A stretch of 64,000 nucleotides of DNA from Pyronema omphalodes (Eukaryota; Ascomycota; Pezizomycetes; Pezizales; Pyronemataceae): positions 248,001 through 312,000 of the forward strand of contig JAJJXM010000067.1 of assembly GCA_024516155.1 (NCBI GenBank), in the 5' to 3' direction. The first letter of the stretch is position 1. Each line of letters opens with the position of its first letter. The position numbers were made by a program, and so were the translations under genes. A model generated the notes under the pieces. That model had not been told where the DNA came from and ran no database searches. It saw only the letters and a program-made list of their open reading frames with translations. Positions 1 to 8,973 of this stretch are shown piece by piece.

Positions 1-1
1 G

Positions 2-727
2 CTGTTACTGTATGAGGGGTTGATATGGGTACCAGACGACCATGAATTGCGGCTACGGCTCCTACATGTCCACCACGACGCACTCGTTGCGGGACACCCA
101 GGGCGGGTAAGGACCTTGGAGCTAATCAGTAGAAATTATTGGTGGCCTCAGCAACGCCAATATGACAACCGATACGTAGACCACTGCGATACCTGCAAAA
201 GAATTAAGCCAGTCAGGCACGCTCCCTTCAGGCTCCGGAAGCCCTGACAGCCACCAGCGAGGCCGTGGGATTCGGTGTCCATGGACTTTATCACCGGACT
301 TCCATCAGGAGGAGGAAACAACGCCCTATGGGTAATTGTGGATCGATTCACAAAGATGGCTGACTTCGTGACCTGTACGGACACGATGGGGCCGAGGGAA
401 CTGGCGGATGGATTCCTGAGGCATGTGGTCAGGGCCCACGGACTTCCTAATGATATCGTCTCGGACCGTGGGTCTCTATTTACCTCGACGTTTTGGAAAC
501 GAGTGATGGGGGCAATGGGGACGACGAGGAAGCTCAGCACCGCATTCCATCCAGAGACCGACGGGCAGACCGAACGCACGAACGCTACCCTCGAACAGTA
601 CCTGCGGGCGTACTGCAATTACCAGCAGGATGACTGGGAAAAACTACTCCCAATGGCGGAGTTTTGCTATAACAACACTCAATCCGAGACAACGAAGGCT
701 ACCCCCTTTTTCGCGAACTATGGGTAC
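2..727 (+). pseudogene. Gypsy element A pol, integrase part (5' portion of the split gene)
   Basis: This is the integrase region of a Ty3/Gypsy polyprotein. The N-terminal HHCC zinc domain is visible (HDALVAGHPG near 80-105, then CDTCKRIK near 187-210). The core follows, with the catalytic Asp in VSMDFITGLP (about 275-303), the second Asp in IVSDRGSLFTS (about 455-487) and the Glu in HPETDGQTERTN (about 547-582). A TGA at 245-247 lies in frame between the zinc domain and the core where element B has Leu, so this copy is already broken. The reading frame stops at 727 because element B is inserted there, and it resumes at 8351 (GYHPRF spans the repaired junction). The gene starts upstream of the window. 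Integrase would insert the cDNA copy into the nuclear genome. Confidence 0.93.
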
Positions 728-1770
728 TGTTAGGTACGCCACGCAGATATCGATATCTGAGGGAGGCGACACACAAAGGTACGTCGATTCTTTCGTTGGT
801 ACCTATCAAGGTAGGCTGGCTGTTTTCTTGGTAGCGTGGCCTGTTGGGAGGGAGAAGTGATAGGTGGTGATGGAAGGGGTTAGGGTTGGGGGCTCTGGGG
901 TTTTTTGCGTGATCTCGTTCAGCACACGGACAGACAATCTTTGAGTGGTCAAGGTAAGTTGGGGTGAAAGGTAATTGATTGCGTGAAGACTAAATACAGC
1001 GTTCCTCCCTTCTCCTTTTATATATCCATTAATCTCCTCCTTTTCCTCGTAACCCGAGGGGCTCCTGCCCAGCAGTCCGACCCCCGGAGCTTCCCATAAT
1101 TCCCGTAAGTCTTCACGCCCCTTTGTTTCCCATACTAACTAACTAATAATAATTACAAACATATACCTGCTAAATAATCGCGTATCCTTTTTCTGGTTCC
1201 TTCCTATTTCTCCTCGCCTTCCGAAACGCGCGCCTCGCTTTCCTAATCCTACGCGAGCTCTCGCGCAGCTCCGTATTCGATCCACCTTCGCGCGTCACCT
1301 TCCCGTCGCTCCCTCCTCCGCTCCTTGCCGAAACTTCTTCCGTCTCTTGTTCCCAGCTCGGCTGAGCTCCACCGAGCTCCACCGAGCTCCACCGAGCTCC
1401 ACCGAGCTCCACCGAGCTCCACCGAGCTCCACTGAGCTGTGTTACCTTCCTCGCCGTATCCTCCGGAGCTCCCCATAGCTCACCGAAGCTGTACCGAAGC
1501 TTCGCCGAGCTCCGTCCTGCTTCATCTCGCTTTCCTTCGTCCCACCTCGTTCCACCTCTTCCCCGTCGACCTTCTTGTTCCTTTATCCTCCTTGACCCCG
1601 CGACCTTCTTGTTCCTTTTTCCTCCTTGTCCCCCGTGGTCTTCTTGTTCCTTTGTTATTCTCGTCGTCCCGTGGTAGCCAAGTACCACACCGTTACCGTG
1701 ATTCCCAACGCCCATGTGATTGCTGACGCAACCATGGCTCCTATCAACATGTCATTGTTGATTCGTGACA
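728..1770 (-). repeat. 3' LTR of element B (1043 bp)
   Basis: Direct repeat of 7273-8345. On the minus strand it opens with TGTCACG (1770) and closes with CCTAACA (728). It carries a minus-strand TATA box (TATATAAAAG, 1024-1015), a short motif complementary to the primer-binding site (975-984) and seven GAGCTCCACC-type units near 1370-1440. Its first 116 bp in element orientation encode the last codons of ORF3. Confidence 0.95.
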
Positions 1771-2431
1771 TTAGCCCCCTTTCCAGGGCCGAGGCTCCGA
1801 CGAGGCTTCTTGGGTCTGATAGGTGAGTGGATTCCTGAGTTCGTCGGTGATTGGGAATGGGTTGGGGACCCGGGGTTAGAGGATAGTAGGGTGACCGGGG
1901 CTCTGGTTCGGGAGGTCGTTCCGTATCGAGGGTCTGCGTTGGTTGAATTTCCCTCTGAGAAGAGGATGAAGGGAGGTTGGGTTTTCTGGGTTCTTCTGGG
2001 TTGGGTAGCGTCGTGTGGGTTTCGTCGTAATTGGTGAGTTCGGGGATTCTCGCGGGGATTCGGCATCTTGAGGAGTGTTGGGTTAGGTTGACGAGGAATC
2101 CGCATTGATGGCAGATGCGTCGTCCTTGTTGCCATCGTCGGCAGGCCTTTCGGGGGTTAAGTCGTTGGGTTCGGATGACTTCGTCGAGTTCGGGGGAATG
2201 CGTTTCACCACAGTAACAGTGGTCCGTCGGGTATCCGTTTTCTCCGGGAGGATTATAGGGGTTTTTCTGATTTTTTTGTTGTTGGTGAGTAGTACACTGG
2301 TCTTCGCGACAGAAGGTCCAGTGCAGGTTTTCGTGGGGTATATCGAAGAAAGGTAGGGAAAAGGTCAGATCGTGGTTCCGGACCATCGTCTCTTCCGAGG
2401 AGGTGTACTCCTGCGGGGAATCGTTTCTCAT
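1655..2431 (-). CDS. ORF3 of element B: Cys/His-rich protein with C-terminal hydrophobic anchor
   Basis: 258 residues, starting at the ATG 23 nt after the pol stop. I do not recognise the family. Residues about 38-120 contain a Cys/His pattern C-x4-C-x2-H, then C-x-C-x3-H, then C-x9-C-x2-C-x8-H-x3-C (TFCREDQCTTH; CYCGETH; KACRRWQQGRRICHQCGF), which suggests two zinc sites. A Pro/Ser/Thr-rich linker follows. From residue 221 the protein is encoded by the LTR itself and carries a hydrophobic stretch of about 23 residues (roughly 228-251, MLIGAMVASAITWALGITVT) with a short tail ending TTGRRE. No N-terminal signal peptide is apparent, so a tail-anchored topology is inferred. The gene sits in the env position. 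Element A has a homologue (8974-9834) in which every Cys/His is kept. Function is unknown. Confidence 0.75.
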   Translation of the reverse strand: MRNDSPQEYTSSEETMVRNHDLTFSLPFFDIPHENLHWTFCREDQCTTHQQQKNQKNPYNPPGENGYPTDHCYCGETHSPELDEVIRTQRLNPRKACRRWQQGRRICHQCGFLVNLTQHSSRCRIPARIPELTNYDETHTTLPNPEEPRKPNLPSSSSQREIQPTQTLDTERPPEPEPRSPYYPLTPGPQPIPNHRRTQESTHLSDPRSLVGASALERGLMSRINNDMLIGAMVASAITWALGITVTVWYLATTGRRE

Positions 2432-2454
2432 TGCTAGTTTTTAGGTGCTGGTTT

Positions 2455-5400
2455 TCAGGGGTATTTCCGGTGGAAGTCCTGGATGGCTTCTGGGGAGTTG
2501 TCGAAGTTGCCGGAGGGATACCAGGTCTTATCCTCGTCGTGGAATCCCTTCCACTTGACCTTATACTGTAGTTGTTTTCGGTAGTAACGGGAGTCAATTA
2601 TTTCTTCGACTTCCCACTCTTGTTGTCCATCCACGATGATCGCCGGAGGAGGGGGTTTGGTGTGTCCGGGGATAGGGGAATACTTCGTTGTGGTGGGTTC
2701 TAAGAGGGAGAGGTGAAAGACAGGGTGGATTTTTACGCTGGGGGGAAGTTCGAGTTTATATGCTTTTGTTCCTATTTTTTCGAGGATGGTGTAGGGCCCT
2801 AATAGTTTGTAATCCAATTTATTCGAAGGGCGGGTTGTTTTTATGAACTTCCTTTTTAGCCATACCTTATCTCCTTTTCTTAGAATGGGGTCGGGTTTCC
2901 TTTTCTTATTTGCCTGTTCCGCTTGTTCGGCCTGTGCCCATTGTATTTCTGTACGTAGTTGATTTTGTAGATTATTTAATGAGGTAACATAATCTAATAC
3001 ATCGGGGGTGGGGGTTTTTTCTGTACTAAGGTCCGGTTGAAATCTCGGGTGATATCCATAGTTTGCGTAGAACGGAGTAATCCCTAGGGTTTCGGATTTG
3101 GTATTGTTGTAACAAAACTCGGCAATGGGCAACAGTGTTTTCCAGTTATCTTGCTGGTAATTACAATATGCTCGTAAATATTGTTCCAGCGTAGCATTCG
3201 TTCTTTCTGTCTGCCCATCCGTTTCGGGATGAAATGCTGTACTGAGGTTCCGAGTTGTTCCCATAGCTTCCATTATTTGTTTCCAAAATTTCGAGGTAAA
3301 CAACGACCCTCGGTCAGATACGATACTGTTGGGGAGGCCATGGGCTCGTACTATGTGGGTGATAAATCCTTCGGCTAAGTCTTTCGGACCCATCGTGTCG
3401 TTGCATGCAACAAAGTGGGACATCTTGGTGAGTCGATCCACTATAACCCACAACGAATTACTTCCTTCCGTTTCGGGTAATCCGGTGATAAAGTCCATGG
3501 ATATGGAGTCCCATGGTCTCGTTGGTAGTTGTAATGGTTTGAGGAGTCCGAAGGGGGCATGGCGGATTGGTTTTATTCGTTTGCACGTATCGCAGTTGTC
3601 TACGTACCTCTGTACGTATTGACGCTGTTGTGGCCAGTAGTATTTTCTGGAGAGGAGCTCAAGTGTTCGAGCTCGCCCTGGATGACCCGCGACGAGTGCA
3701 TCGTGGTGATCGTGGAGGATTTGCAGACGGAGTTCGTCATCTTGAGGTATCCAGATACGTCCCTCGTATGTCAATAACCCGTTCCTTTCCTCGCACAGTC
3801 CTAGTGCTACCTTGTTATCTTGTCGTTCGCCGCTTCGTAACTTCTTTAGGATGTCTCGTATTTCTGGATCAGTCGTCATTTTTGTTTTTATTAATTTTAT
3901 TATATCCCCATCTTTTTCGATGTTTACTATCTCGGTGGTATTGACAACGAAAGTTTGTTCCGGGAGTGAAATGCGGTCCTTGTTTTGTCGATGTTTCGCC
4001 TCCCCTTCCCAGGGCGAGTCTCCTGACTCGCGGGAAAGGATGTCCGGTTTTCCAGCCAATTTGCCCGGTCTATACACGATGCGGAAGTCATAATTGGCAA
4101 GTACTTCTCCCCAGCGTGCCTGGCGTAAATTGAGATCTTTTTTTGTTTGCCAATACTCCAGGTTTTTGTGGTCCGTCAGTATTTTGATTTGTTGTTGGGT
4201 ACTTTTGCAGTAAGTTGCCCATTTTTGTAGACTTTCCACAATTGCGAGTAATTCTTTATCATGTATGTCATAATTTCGTTCGGCATCCTTTAACTTTCGG
4301 GAGAAGTATCCAAGCGGATGTAGCACACCGTCCGAGTCTGGTTGGGAGCAGACCGCACCGATAGCGTAATCGGATGCGTCTGTTTCTAGGGTAATGAGTT
4401 GGCTGGGTTCGAAATGGCGTAAGATGGGTTGGGTTATCATGGCGAGTTTAATGTTGTCAAACGCTTCCTGTGCCGCATCGTCCCAGACGAAGGGTGTATC
4501 TTTTCGGATGAGTTTCGTGAGCGGTGTGGTAATTTTGCTGAAATCTCGTATGAACCTTCTATAAAAATTTGCAAAGCCAAGGAAGCTTTGGATTCCTTTT
4601 ACGTTCGTTGGTTCTTTCCATTCTTTTACCGCTCTAACTTTTTCCGGGTCCATCGAGATTCCTTCTGGGGCGATGATGTATCCGAGGTATTCCGTTTTGT
4701 GCGTGTGAAATTCACACTTTGTTGCTTTTAGTTTGAGGCCTACGTCTCGGATTCGTGTTAGGATTAGTCGTACGTGGTCACGATGTTGTTGCAAATTGTC
4801 GGAGTAAATTAAAATATCATCTAGGTATGCGATACAAAATATGTCGAGATAGTCGCAGAGTACTTCATTCATCCAACGCTGGAATGACGCTGGGGCATTG
4901 GTCAATCCGAAAGGCATGACTAGGTATTCATAGAGACCGTATTTCGTCCGAAAAGCGGTTTTCCATTCATCCCCCTTGGCTATCCGCAAGTTGTGATATG
5001 CGTCTCTTACATCTAACTTGGTGTAGATTTTTGCTTTTGATAGTCGATCCAAGGCTTCTCCAATCAATGGCAGCGGAGTTCGGTCTTTGATGGTTATGGC
5101 ATTAAGCCCCCGGTAGTCCACGCATAAGCGGAGCCCCCCGTCTTTCTTTTTTACAAAATGGATTGGGGCCCCCGCCGGGGAGGTTGAGCTTCGGATCCAA
5201 CCCTTTTCCAAGCTACTATCGATATATTCTTTCAGTGCTTGAAGTCGGTTTTCGTCAAGAGCTCGCAATGGTTCGAACGGCGGTGATTTATTTTCAAGTA
5301 AGGGGATTTCATGGTCTTGGCGTCGATGTGGCGGTAGGACGGTTTTGTTGTTGTCTCCGAACACTGCTAGATGGTCGTGGTATTCCCTCGGTACGATTTT

Positions 5401-6279
5401 TTCTGGTGTTTGTTGTGCCGGGGAGGTGGCTTTCTCGGCGTCTTTCTTGTCCTCTGGTACGTTATTATAACGTTCGTTCGACTCATTTATGAAGAATATC
5501 TCCTCGTACGCGGAAGAAAGTTCCCTCAGCGAGTCTTCCTGGTCCTCGTGGCTTTTGTTTCCTTTGCCTTGTGTTGTTTGTACGAGGTCCCGTTGGTATT
5601 GCCGTATTGCTGATTCTTCGGGAATAGTTTTGGCGTGTGGTGATTGTTCCAAGCAGTATTTTGCACATTTCTCGGAGTCGAACGTTACTCTTCCTTCCTT
5701 CCAATCAATGTTTGGATTGTGCTTTTTTAACCATGGTAATCCCATTATTATCGGTGAGTTCCCAATAGTGATGCAGTGGAGTTTTATGTCTTCGTGATGA
5801 TTGTTGATGGTTAACTTAACGGTGGTGTCGTGGGTCACTGGCCCACTTGCAATTTCTCGTCCGTCAACTGCGAGGACTCTTCTTGGGATTGTTTTTTTAT
5901 TTAGGGGCAGTTTGATTTGGTACGCGTAATCTTGGTCAATGAAATTTTCTGTAGCCCCGCAGTCGACCATGGCAGTTGTATGATGTGTCTTGTTATTTTT
6001 TCCTTGAATAGTGACTTCCAAGATAATTTTTTCGTCCCGTTGATATCGTCCTATGCTTGATATTATGAGGGGGCGATCGGGGGGTTTTGGTTCGATGTTC
6101 TTTTTCCCCAGGAGCGGCGTCGGACTTCTTACTCCTGGGGATCCTCTTTTCCAGACTCGTCTTCTTGTACCTCTTCGCTCAGCATTGCTTCGGCTGCACG
6201 GTAGGTTCTTCTTGGAGGATAAGGTTTTTTGTTCGGGCAGCGAGCGGAAAAATGTCCTGTCTTCCCACAGTTGAAACAC
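2455..6279 (-). CDS. pol: Gypsy pol polyprotein of element B (PR-RT-RH-IN-chromodomain)
   Basis: 1274 codons, open throughout. In order: aspartic protease (MVDCGATENF, with Cys instead of the usual Ser/Thr next to the catalytic Asp); reverse transcriptase with CVDYRGLN, MPFGLTNAP and the catalytic YLDD; RNase H (ETDASDYAIGA); integrase with HHCC zinc domain (HDALVAGHPG...CDTCKRIK) and D,D,E core (SMDFITGLP, IVSDRGSLF, HPETDGQTERTN); GPY/F module (LLGPYTILEKIG); and a C-terminal chromodomain (EWEVEEIIDSRYYRKQLQYK...WKGF) that should steer insertion to marked chromatin. The first 50 or so codons overlap gag in another frame, so expression probably needs ribosomal frameshifting within 6129-6279. 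The protein would be a gag-pol fusion packaged in cytoplasmic particles. Confidence 0.95.
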   Translation of the reverse strand: MFQLWEDRTFFRSLPEQKTLSSKKNLPCSRSNAERRGTRRRVWKRGSPGVRSPTPLLGKKNIEPKPPDRPLIISSIGRYQRDEKIILEVTIQGKNNKTHHTTAMVDCGATENFIDQDYAYQIKLPLNKKTIPRRVLAVDGREIASGPVTHDTTVKLTINNHHEDIKLHCITIGNSPIIMGLPWLKKHNPNIDWKEGRVTFDSEKCAKYCLEQSPHAKTIPEESAIRQYQRDLVQTTQGKGNKSHEDQEDSLRELSSAYEEIFFINESNERYNNVPEDKKDAEKATSPAQQTPEKIVPREYHDHLAVFGDNNKTVLPPHRRQDHEIPLLENKSPPFEPLRALDENRLQALKEYIDSSLEKGWIRSSTSPAGAPIHFVKKKDGGLRLCVDYRGLNAITIKDRTPLPLIGEALDRLSKAKIYTKLDVRDAYHNLRIAKGDEWKTAFRTKYGLYEYLVMPFGLTNAPASFQRWMNEVLCDYLDIFCIAYLDDILIYSDNLQQHRDHVRLILTRIRDVGLKLKATKCEFHTHKTEYLGYIIAPEGISMDPEKVRAVKEWKEPTNVKGIQSFLGFANFYRRFIRDFSKITTPLTKLIRKDTPFVWDDAAQEAFDNIKLAMITQPILRHFEPSQLITLETDASDYAIGAVCSQPDSDGVLHPLGYFSRKLKDAERNYDIHDKELLAIVESLQKWATYCKSTQQQIKILTDHKNLEYWQTKKDLNLRQARWGEVLANYDFRIVYRPGKLAGKPDILSRESGDSPWEGEAKHRQNKDRISLPEQTFVVNTTEIVNIEKDGDIIKLIKTKMTTDPEIRDILKKLRSGERQDNKVALGLCEERNGLLTYEGRIWIPQDDELRLQILHDHHDALVAGHPGRARTLELLSRKYYWPQQRQYVQRYVDNCDTCKRIKPIRHAPFGLLKPLQLPTRPWDSISMDFITGLPETEGSNSLWVIVDRLTKMSHFVACNDTMGPKDLAEGFITHIVRAHGLPNSIVSDRGSLFTSKFWKQIMEAMGTTRNLSTAFHPETDGQTERTNATLEQYLRAYCNYQQDNWKTLLPIAEFCYNNTKSETLGITPFYANYGYHPRFQPDLSTEKTPTPDVLDYVTSLNNLQNQLRTEIQWAQAEQAEQANKKRKPDPILRKGDKVWLKRKFIKTTRPSNKLDYKLLGPYTILEKIGTKAYKLELPPSVKIHPVFHLSLLEPTTTKYSPIPGHTKPPPPAIIVDGQQEWEVEEIIDSRYYRKQLQYKVKWKGFHDEDKTWYPSGNFDNSPEAIQDFHRKYP

Positions 6280-7271
6280 TCATTGTTTCGTCTTCTCTTT
6301 TCTTCTTCCATGCGGTCCTTTCCTCTCGTTCTTCGGGTTGCATCTAATTCCATCGGTGTAGGGTCGGACATGTGGTTTTCATGCATTCGGGGGTGGCTGA
6401 CATGGGTATCACGGAATTCTCGGTAGTACTGGTTGTCGTTTCGAGTTCGAAGGGTTCGGAAGTTGAACAATCTATTGTCGAGGGCAATAGATTTGTTTAC
6501 GTAGTCCGTGATATTGCGTGGTCTGTCATCTAACAGGGCGAGTTGTCGTTGTACTTCCATGTTCAATCCGTCATGGAACTGATCAATGTACATTGAGTCG
6601 TTATAATCCAAATCCGCCATTAGTCTTTGGAAATCGGCCCAATAGGCAGCAGCAGAGCGGTTTCCTTGCTTAATGTTTTTGAATTTTCGCCGTGCTACTT
6701 CCTTGCTGTCGGCTTCTCCGAAGGCTGTTCCAATAGCTGTTTTGAAATCTTTCCAGGTTTCATACTTACTTACGCCCTCCTCTTTCATTGATGGTTCGAT
6801 CCATGCCCAGGCGTTTCCCCTACACCTGGCGCTGGCATAATTGACTTTTTTCGCATCCCTATCGAATTTGCTCGGTTCACAGTTGAACTTGAGCTCACAT
6901 TGGATAAGGAACGCTCTTAACTTGGCTCTTTCGCCGTAATAGAGCTCGGGGTCTTCGATCTTAGGTTGACTGGACGGGGGAGGTTGATACAACTGTTGCA
7001 AGAGGGTTTGCAGTTGATCGGTCGTCATCTGGACGGGGGGAAGGGAGGCTCCCGCAGTTCCGTGAGGGGTCGTCATTCCGGAGTTATCTTCTTCGTTCGT
7101 TGTTGGGGACTGGGGTCTCGAAGGTTGTTCTGGCGTCACTGGGCTGGCTGGTCTGGCGTAATCGCTGATAGCTTCGCCGAGATCTCGTAACTGGAAGGGA
7201 TCCAGGGTTTTTTCTTGTGCGGACCGTCGTTCTTTGGGTGTGTCGGGTACCTCGGGGGGAGACGCAATCAA
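6129..7271 (-). CDS. gag: Gypsy gag of element B
   Basis: The open frame starts one base inside the 5' LTR border. It has no ATG there (the first codon is TTG and a TAA lies just upstream in the LTR), so translation more likely begins at the internal ATG of MTTPHGTAGA about 65 codons in, giving about 315 residues. A capsid-like region reads LYYGERAKLRAFLIQCELKF and WADFQRLMADL. A single CCHC zinc knuckle (CFNCGKTGHFSARC) lies near the C-terminus. The stop lies about 150 nt inside pol. The product would form the virus-like particle and bind the RNA. Confidence 0.92.
   Translation of the reverse strand: MIASPPEVPDTPKERRSAQEKTLDPFQLRDLGEAISDYARPASPVTPEQPSRPQSPTTNEEDNSGMTTPHGTAGASLPPVQMTTDQLQTLLQQLYQPPPSSQPKIEDPELYYGERAKLRAFLIQCELKFNCEPSKFDRDAKKVNYASARCRGNAWAWIEPSMKEEGVSKYETWKDFKTAIGTAFGEADSKEVARRKFKNIKQGNRSAAAYWADFQRLMADLDYNDSMYIDQFHDGLNMEVQRQLALLDDRPRNITDYVNKSIALDNRLFNFRTLRTRNDNQYYREFRDTHVSHPRMHENHMSDPTPMELDATRRTRGKDRMEEEKRRRNNECFNCGKTGHFSARCPNKKPYPPRRTYRAAEAMLSEEVQEDESGKEDPQE
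7262..7271 (-). promoter_or_regulatory. Putative self-complementary primer-binding site of element B
   Basis: Directly after the 5' LTR (one base spacer) the minus strand reads TTGATTGCGT. It does not start TGG as a tRNA-primed site would. The same LTR contains the exact complement ACGCAATCAA (minus strand, 7529-7520) about 38 nt downstream of the TATA box, where the transcript should start. This is the arrangement used for self-priming by Tf1-type elements. Confidence 0.7.
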
Positions 7272-7559
7272 ATGTTAGGTACGCCACGCAGATATCGATA
7301 TCTGAGGGAGGCGACACACAAAGGTACGTCGATTCTTTCGTTGGTACCTATCAAGGTAGGCTGGCTGTTTTCTTGGTAGCGTGGCCGGTTGGGAGGGAGA
7401 AGTGATAGGTGGTGATGGAAGGGGTTAGGGTTGGGGGCTCTGGGGTTTTTTGCGTGATCTCGTTCAGCACACGGACAGACAATCTTTGAGTGGTCAAGGT
7501 AAGTTGGGGTGAAAGGTAATTGATTGCGTGAAGACTAAATACAGCGTTCCTCCCTTCTC

Positions 7560-7569
7560 CTTTTATATA
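7560..7569 (-). promoter_or_regulatory. TATA box of the element B promoter
   Basis: The minus strand reads TATATAAAAG. The motif complementary to the primer-binding site begins about 38 nt downstream, a plausible start-site distance for a fungus. The 3' LTR has the same box at 1015-1024. Confidence 0.65.
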
Positions 7570-7910
7570 TCCATTAATCTCCTCCTTTTCCTCGTAACCC
7601 GAGGGGCTCCTGCCCAGCAGTCCGACCCCCGGAGCTTCCCATAATTCCCGTAAGTCTTCACGCCCCTTTGTTTCCCATACTAACTAACTAATAATAATTA
7701 CAAACATATACCTGCTAAATAATCGCGTATCCTTTTTCTGGTTCCTTCCTATTTCTCCTCGCCTTCCGAAACGCGCGCCTCGCTTTCCTAATCCTACGCG
7801 AGCTCTCGCGCAGCTCCGTATTCGATCCACCTTCGCGCGTCACCTTCCCGTCGCTCCCTCCTCCGCTCCTTGCCGAAACTTCTTCCGTCTCTTGTTCCCA
7901 GCTCGGCTGA

Positions 7911-8010
7911 GCTCCACCGAGCTCCACCGAGCTCCACCGAGCTCCACCGAGCTCCACCGAGCTCCACCGAGCTCCACCGAGCTCCACCGAGCTCCACCGA
8001 GCTCCACTGA
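7911..8010. repeat. 10-bp minisatellite in the U3 of element B LTR
   Basis: Ten head-to-tail GCTCCACCGA-type units; the last carries a C-to-T change. The 3' LTR has seven (near 1374-1443). Copy number changed after insertion or during reverse transcription. Confidence 0.95.
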
Positions 8011-8350
8011 GCTGTGTTACCTTCCTCGCCGTATCCTCCGGAGCTCCCCATAGCTCACCGAAGCTGTACCGAAGCTTCGCCGAGCTCCGTCCTGCTTCAT
8101 CTCGCTTTCCTTCGTCCCACCTCGTTCCACCTCTTCCCCGTCGACCTTCTTGTTCCTTTTTCCTCCTTGACCCCGCGACCTTCTTGTTCCTTTTTCCTCC
8201 TTGTCCCCCGTGGTCTTCTTGTTCCTTTGTTATTCTCGTCGTCCCGTGGTAGCCAAGTACCACACCGTTACCGTGATTCCCAACGCCCATGTGATTGCTG
8301 ACGCAACCATGGCTCCTATCAACATGTCATTGTTGATTCGTGACAGGTAC

Positions 8351-8968
8351 CATCCGCGGTTTGCACCCAGCCTGGGAAGAATGGAAGGAGGATTCCCGGA
8401 GGTGGCGGAATACGTCTCAGCCCACACCAACCTCCACCAGGAACTACAGGCAGAAATCGGATATGCACAGGCTGCCCAGGCAGAACAGGCAAATCGGAAA
8501 AGACACCCGGATCATGTGCTGAGGGAGGGGGATAGGGTGTGGTTGCGGAGGAGAAATGTGCAGACAACTCGCCCATCCAGCAAGTTGGATTACAAGCTGA
8601 TGGGACCATACACCATCCTCGAGCGTGTGGGAACAAGAGCGTATAAGTTGGACCTCCCCGCCAGTGTGAAGATACACCCCGTATTCCACATATCATTGCT
8701 TGAGCTGGCTCAACCTACTCTTACACCGATCCCCGGGCACGTCCAGCCTCCTCCCCCACCAATTATCATTGAAGACGAAGAGGAATGGGAAGTGGAGGAG
8801 ATAGTTGATTCCCGCTACCATAGAAATAGACTCCAATATCGGGTGCGGTGGAAAGGATTCCCTGATCCCGACCGGACTTGGTACCCCTCAGAGAACTTCA
8901 CGAACTCCCCCAACGCTATCCGACGATTTCATACAACCTACCCACGAAAACCGGCCCCAAGGTTGTAA
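8351..8968 (+). CDS. pol: Element A pol, C-terminal part (GPY/F and chromodomain)
   Basis: This continues the pol frame that stops at 727 after the element B insertion (YHPRFAPSLGRM is the junction). It contains the GPY/F module (LMGPYTILERVGTRAYKLDL, then IHPVFHISLLE) and a chromodomain (EWEVEEIVDSRYHRNRLQYR, then WKGFPDPDRTWYPSENF), ending at TAA 8966-8968. It is close to the matching part of element B, so A and B belong to related chromovirus families. The whole element A pol is split and carries a stop at 245, so it is inactive. Confidence 0.92.
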   Translation, partial: HPRFAPSLGRMEGGFPEVAEYVSAHTNLHQELQAEIGYAQAAQAEQANRKRHPDHVLREGDRVWLRRRNVQTTRPSSKLDYKLMGPYTILERVGTRAYKLDLPASVKIHPVFHISLLELAQPTLTPIPGHVQPPPPPIIIEDEEEWEVEEIVDSRYHRNRLQYRVRWKGFPDPDRTWYPSENFTNSPNAIRRFHTTYPRKPAPRL

Positions 8969-8973
8969 GAACC

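Larger units (their letters stand above)
728..8345 (-). mobile_element. Ty3/Gypsy chromovirus element B, complete, inserted in element A
   Basis: This is a complete LTR retrotransposon in minus orientation, 7618 bp. It is bounded by LTRs that start TGTTAGG and end CGTGACA on the plus strand. The 5-bp target duplication GGTAC is at 723-727 and 8346-8350; removing the element restores the integrase frame of element A exactly. Order in its own direction: 5' LTR (8345-7273), primer-binding site, gag, pol, ORF3, 3' LTR (1770-728). All three ORFs are open. The LTRs differ by two substitutions that I can see plus three copies of a 10-bp repeat, so the insertion is recent and possibly still active. 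Confidence 0.96.
7273..8345 (-). repeat. 5' LTR of element B (1073 bp)
   Basis: Direct repeat of 728-1770. It has ten units of the 10-bp GCTCCACCGA repeat (7911-8010) against seven in the other LTR, which explains the 30-bp length difference. The minus-strand TATA box is at 7569-7560. Confidence 0.95.

Noticed and set aside
1170..1715. 181-codon ORF in the LTR of element B (and its twin at 7715-8290)
   Set aside because: Low-complexity Glu/Arg/Ser translation of the U3 minisatellite; no supporting motif.
1655..2431. Calling ORF3 an envelope glycoprotein
   Set aside because: No signal peptide, no glycosylation-rich ectodomain and zinc-finger-like cysteines; tail-anchored membrane protein fits better.
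5270..6800. GGTTCGA-type B-box words suggesting tRNA genes
   Set aside because: They lie in the pol and gag coding regions of element B with no A-box or cloverleaf around them.
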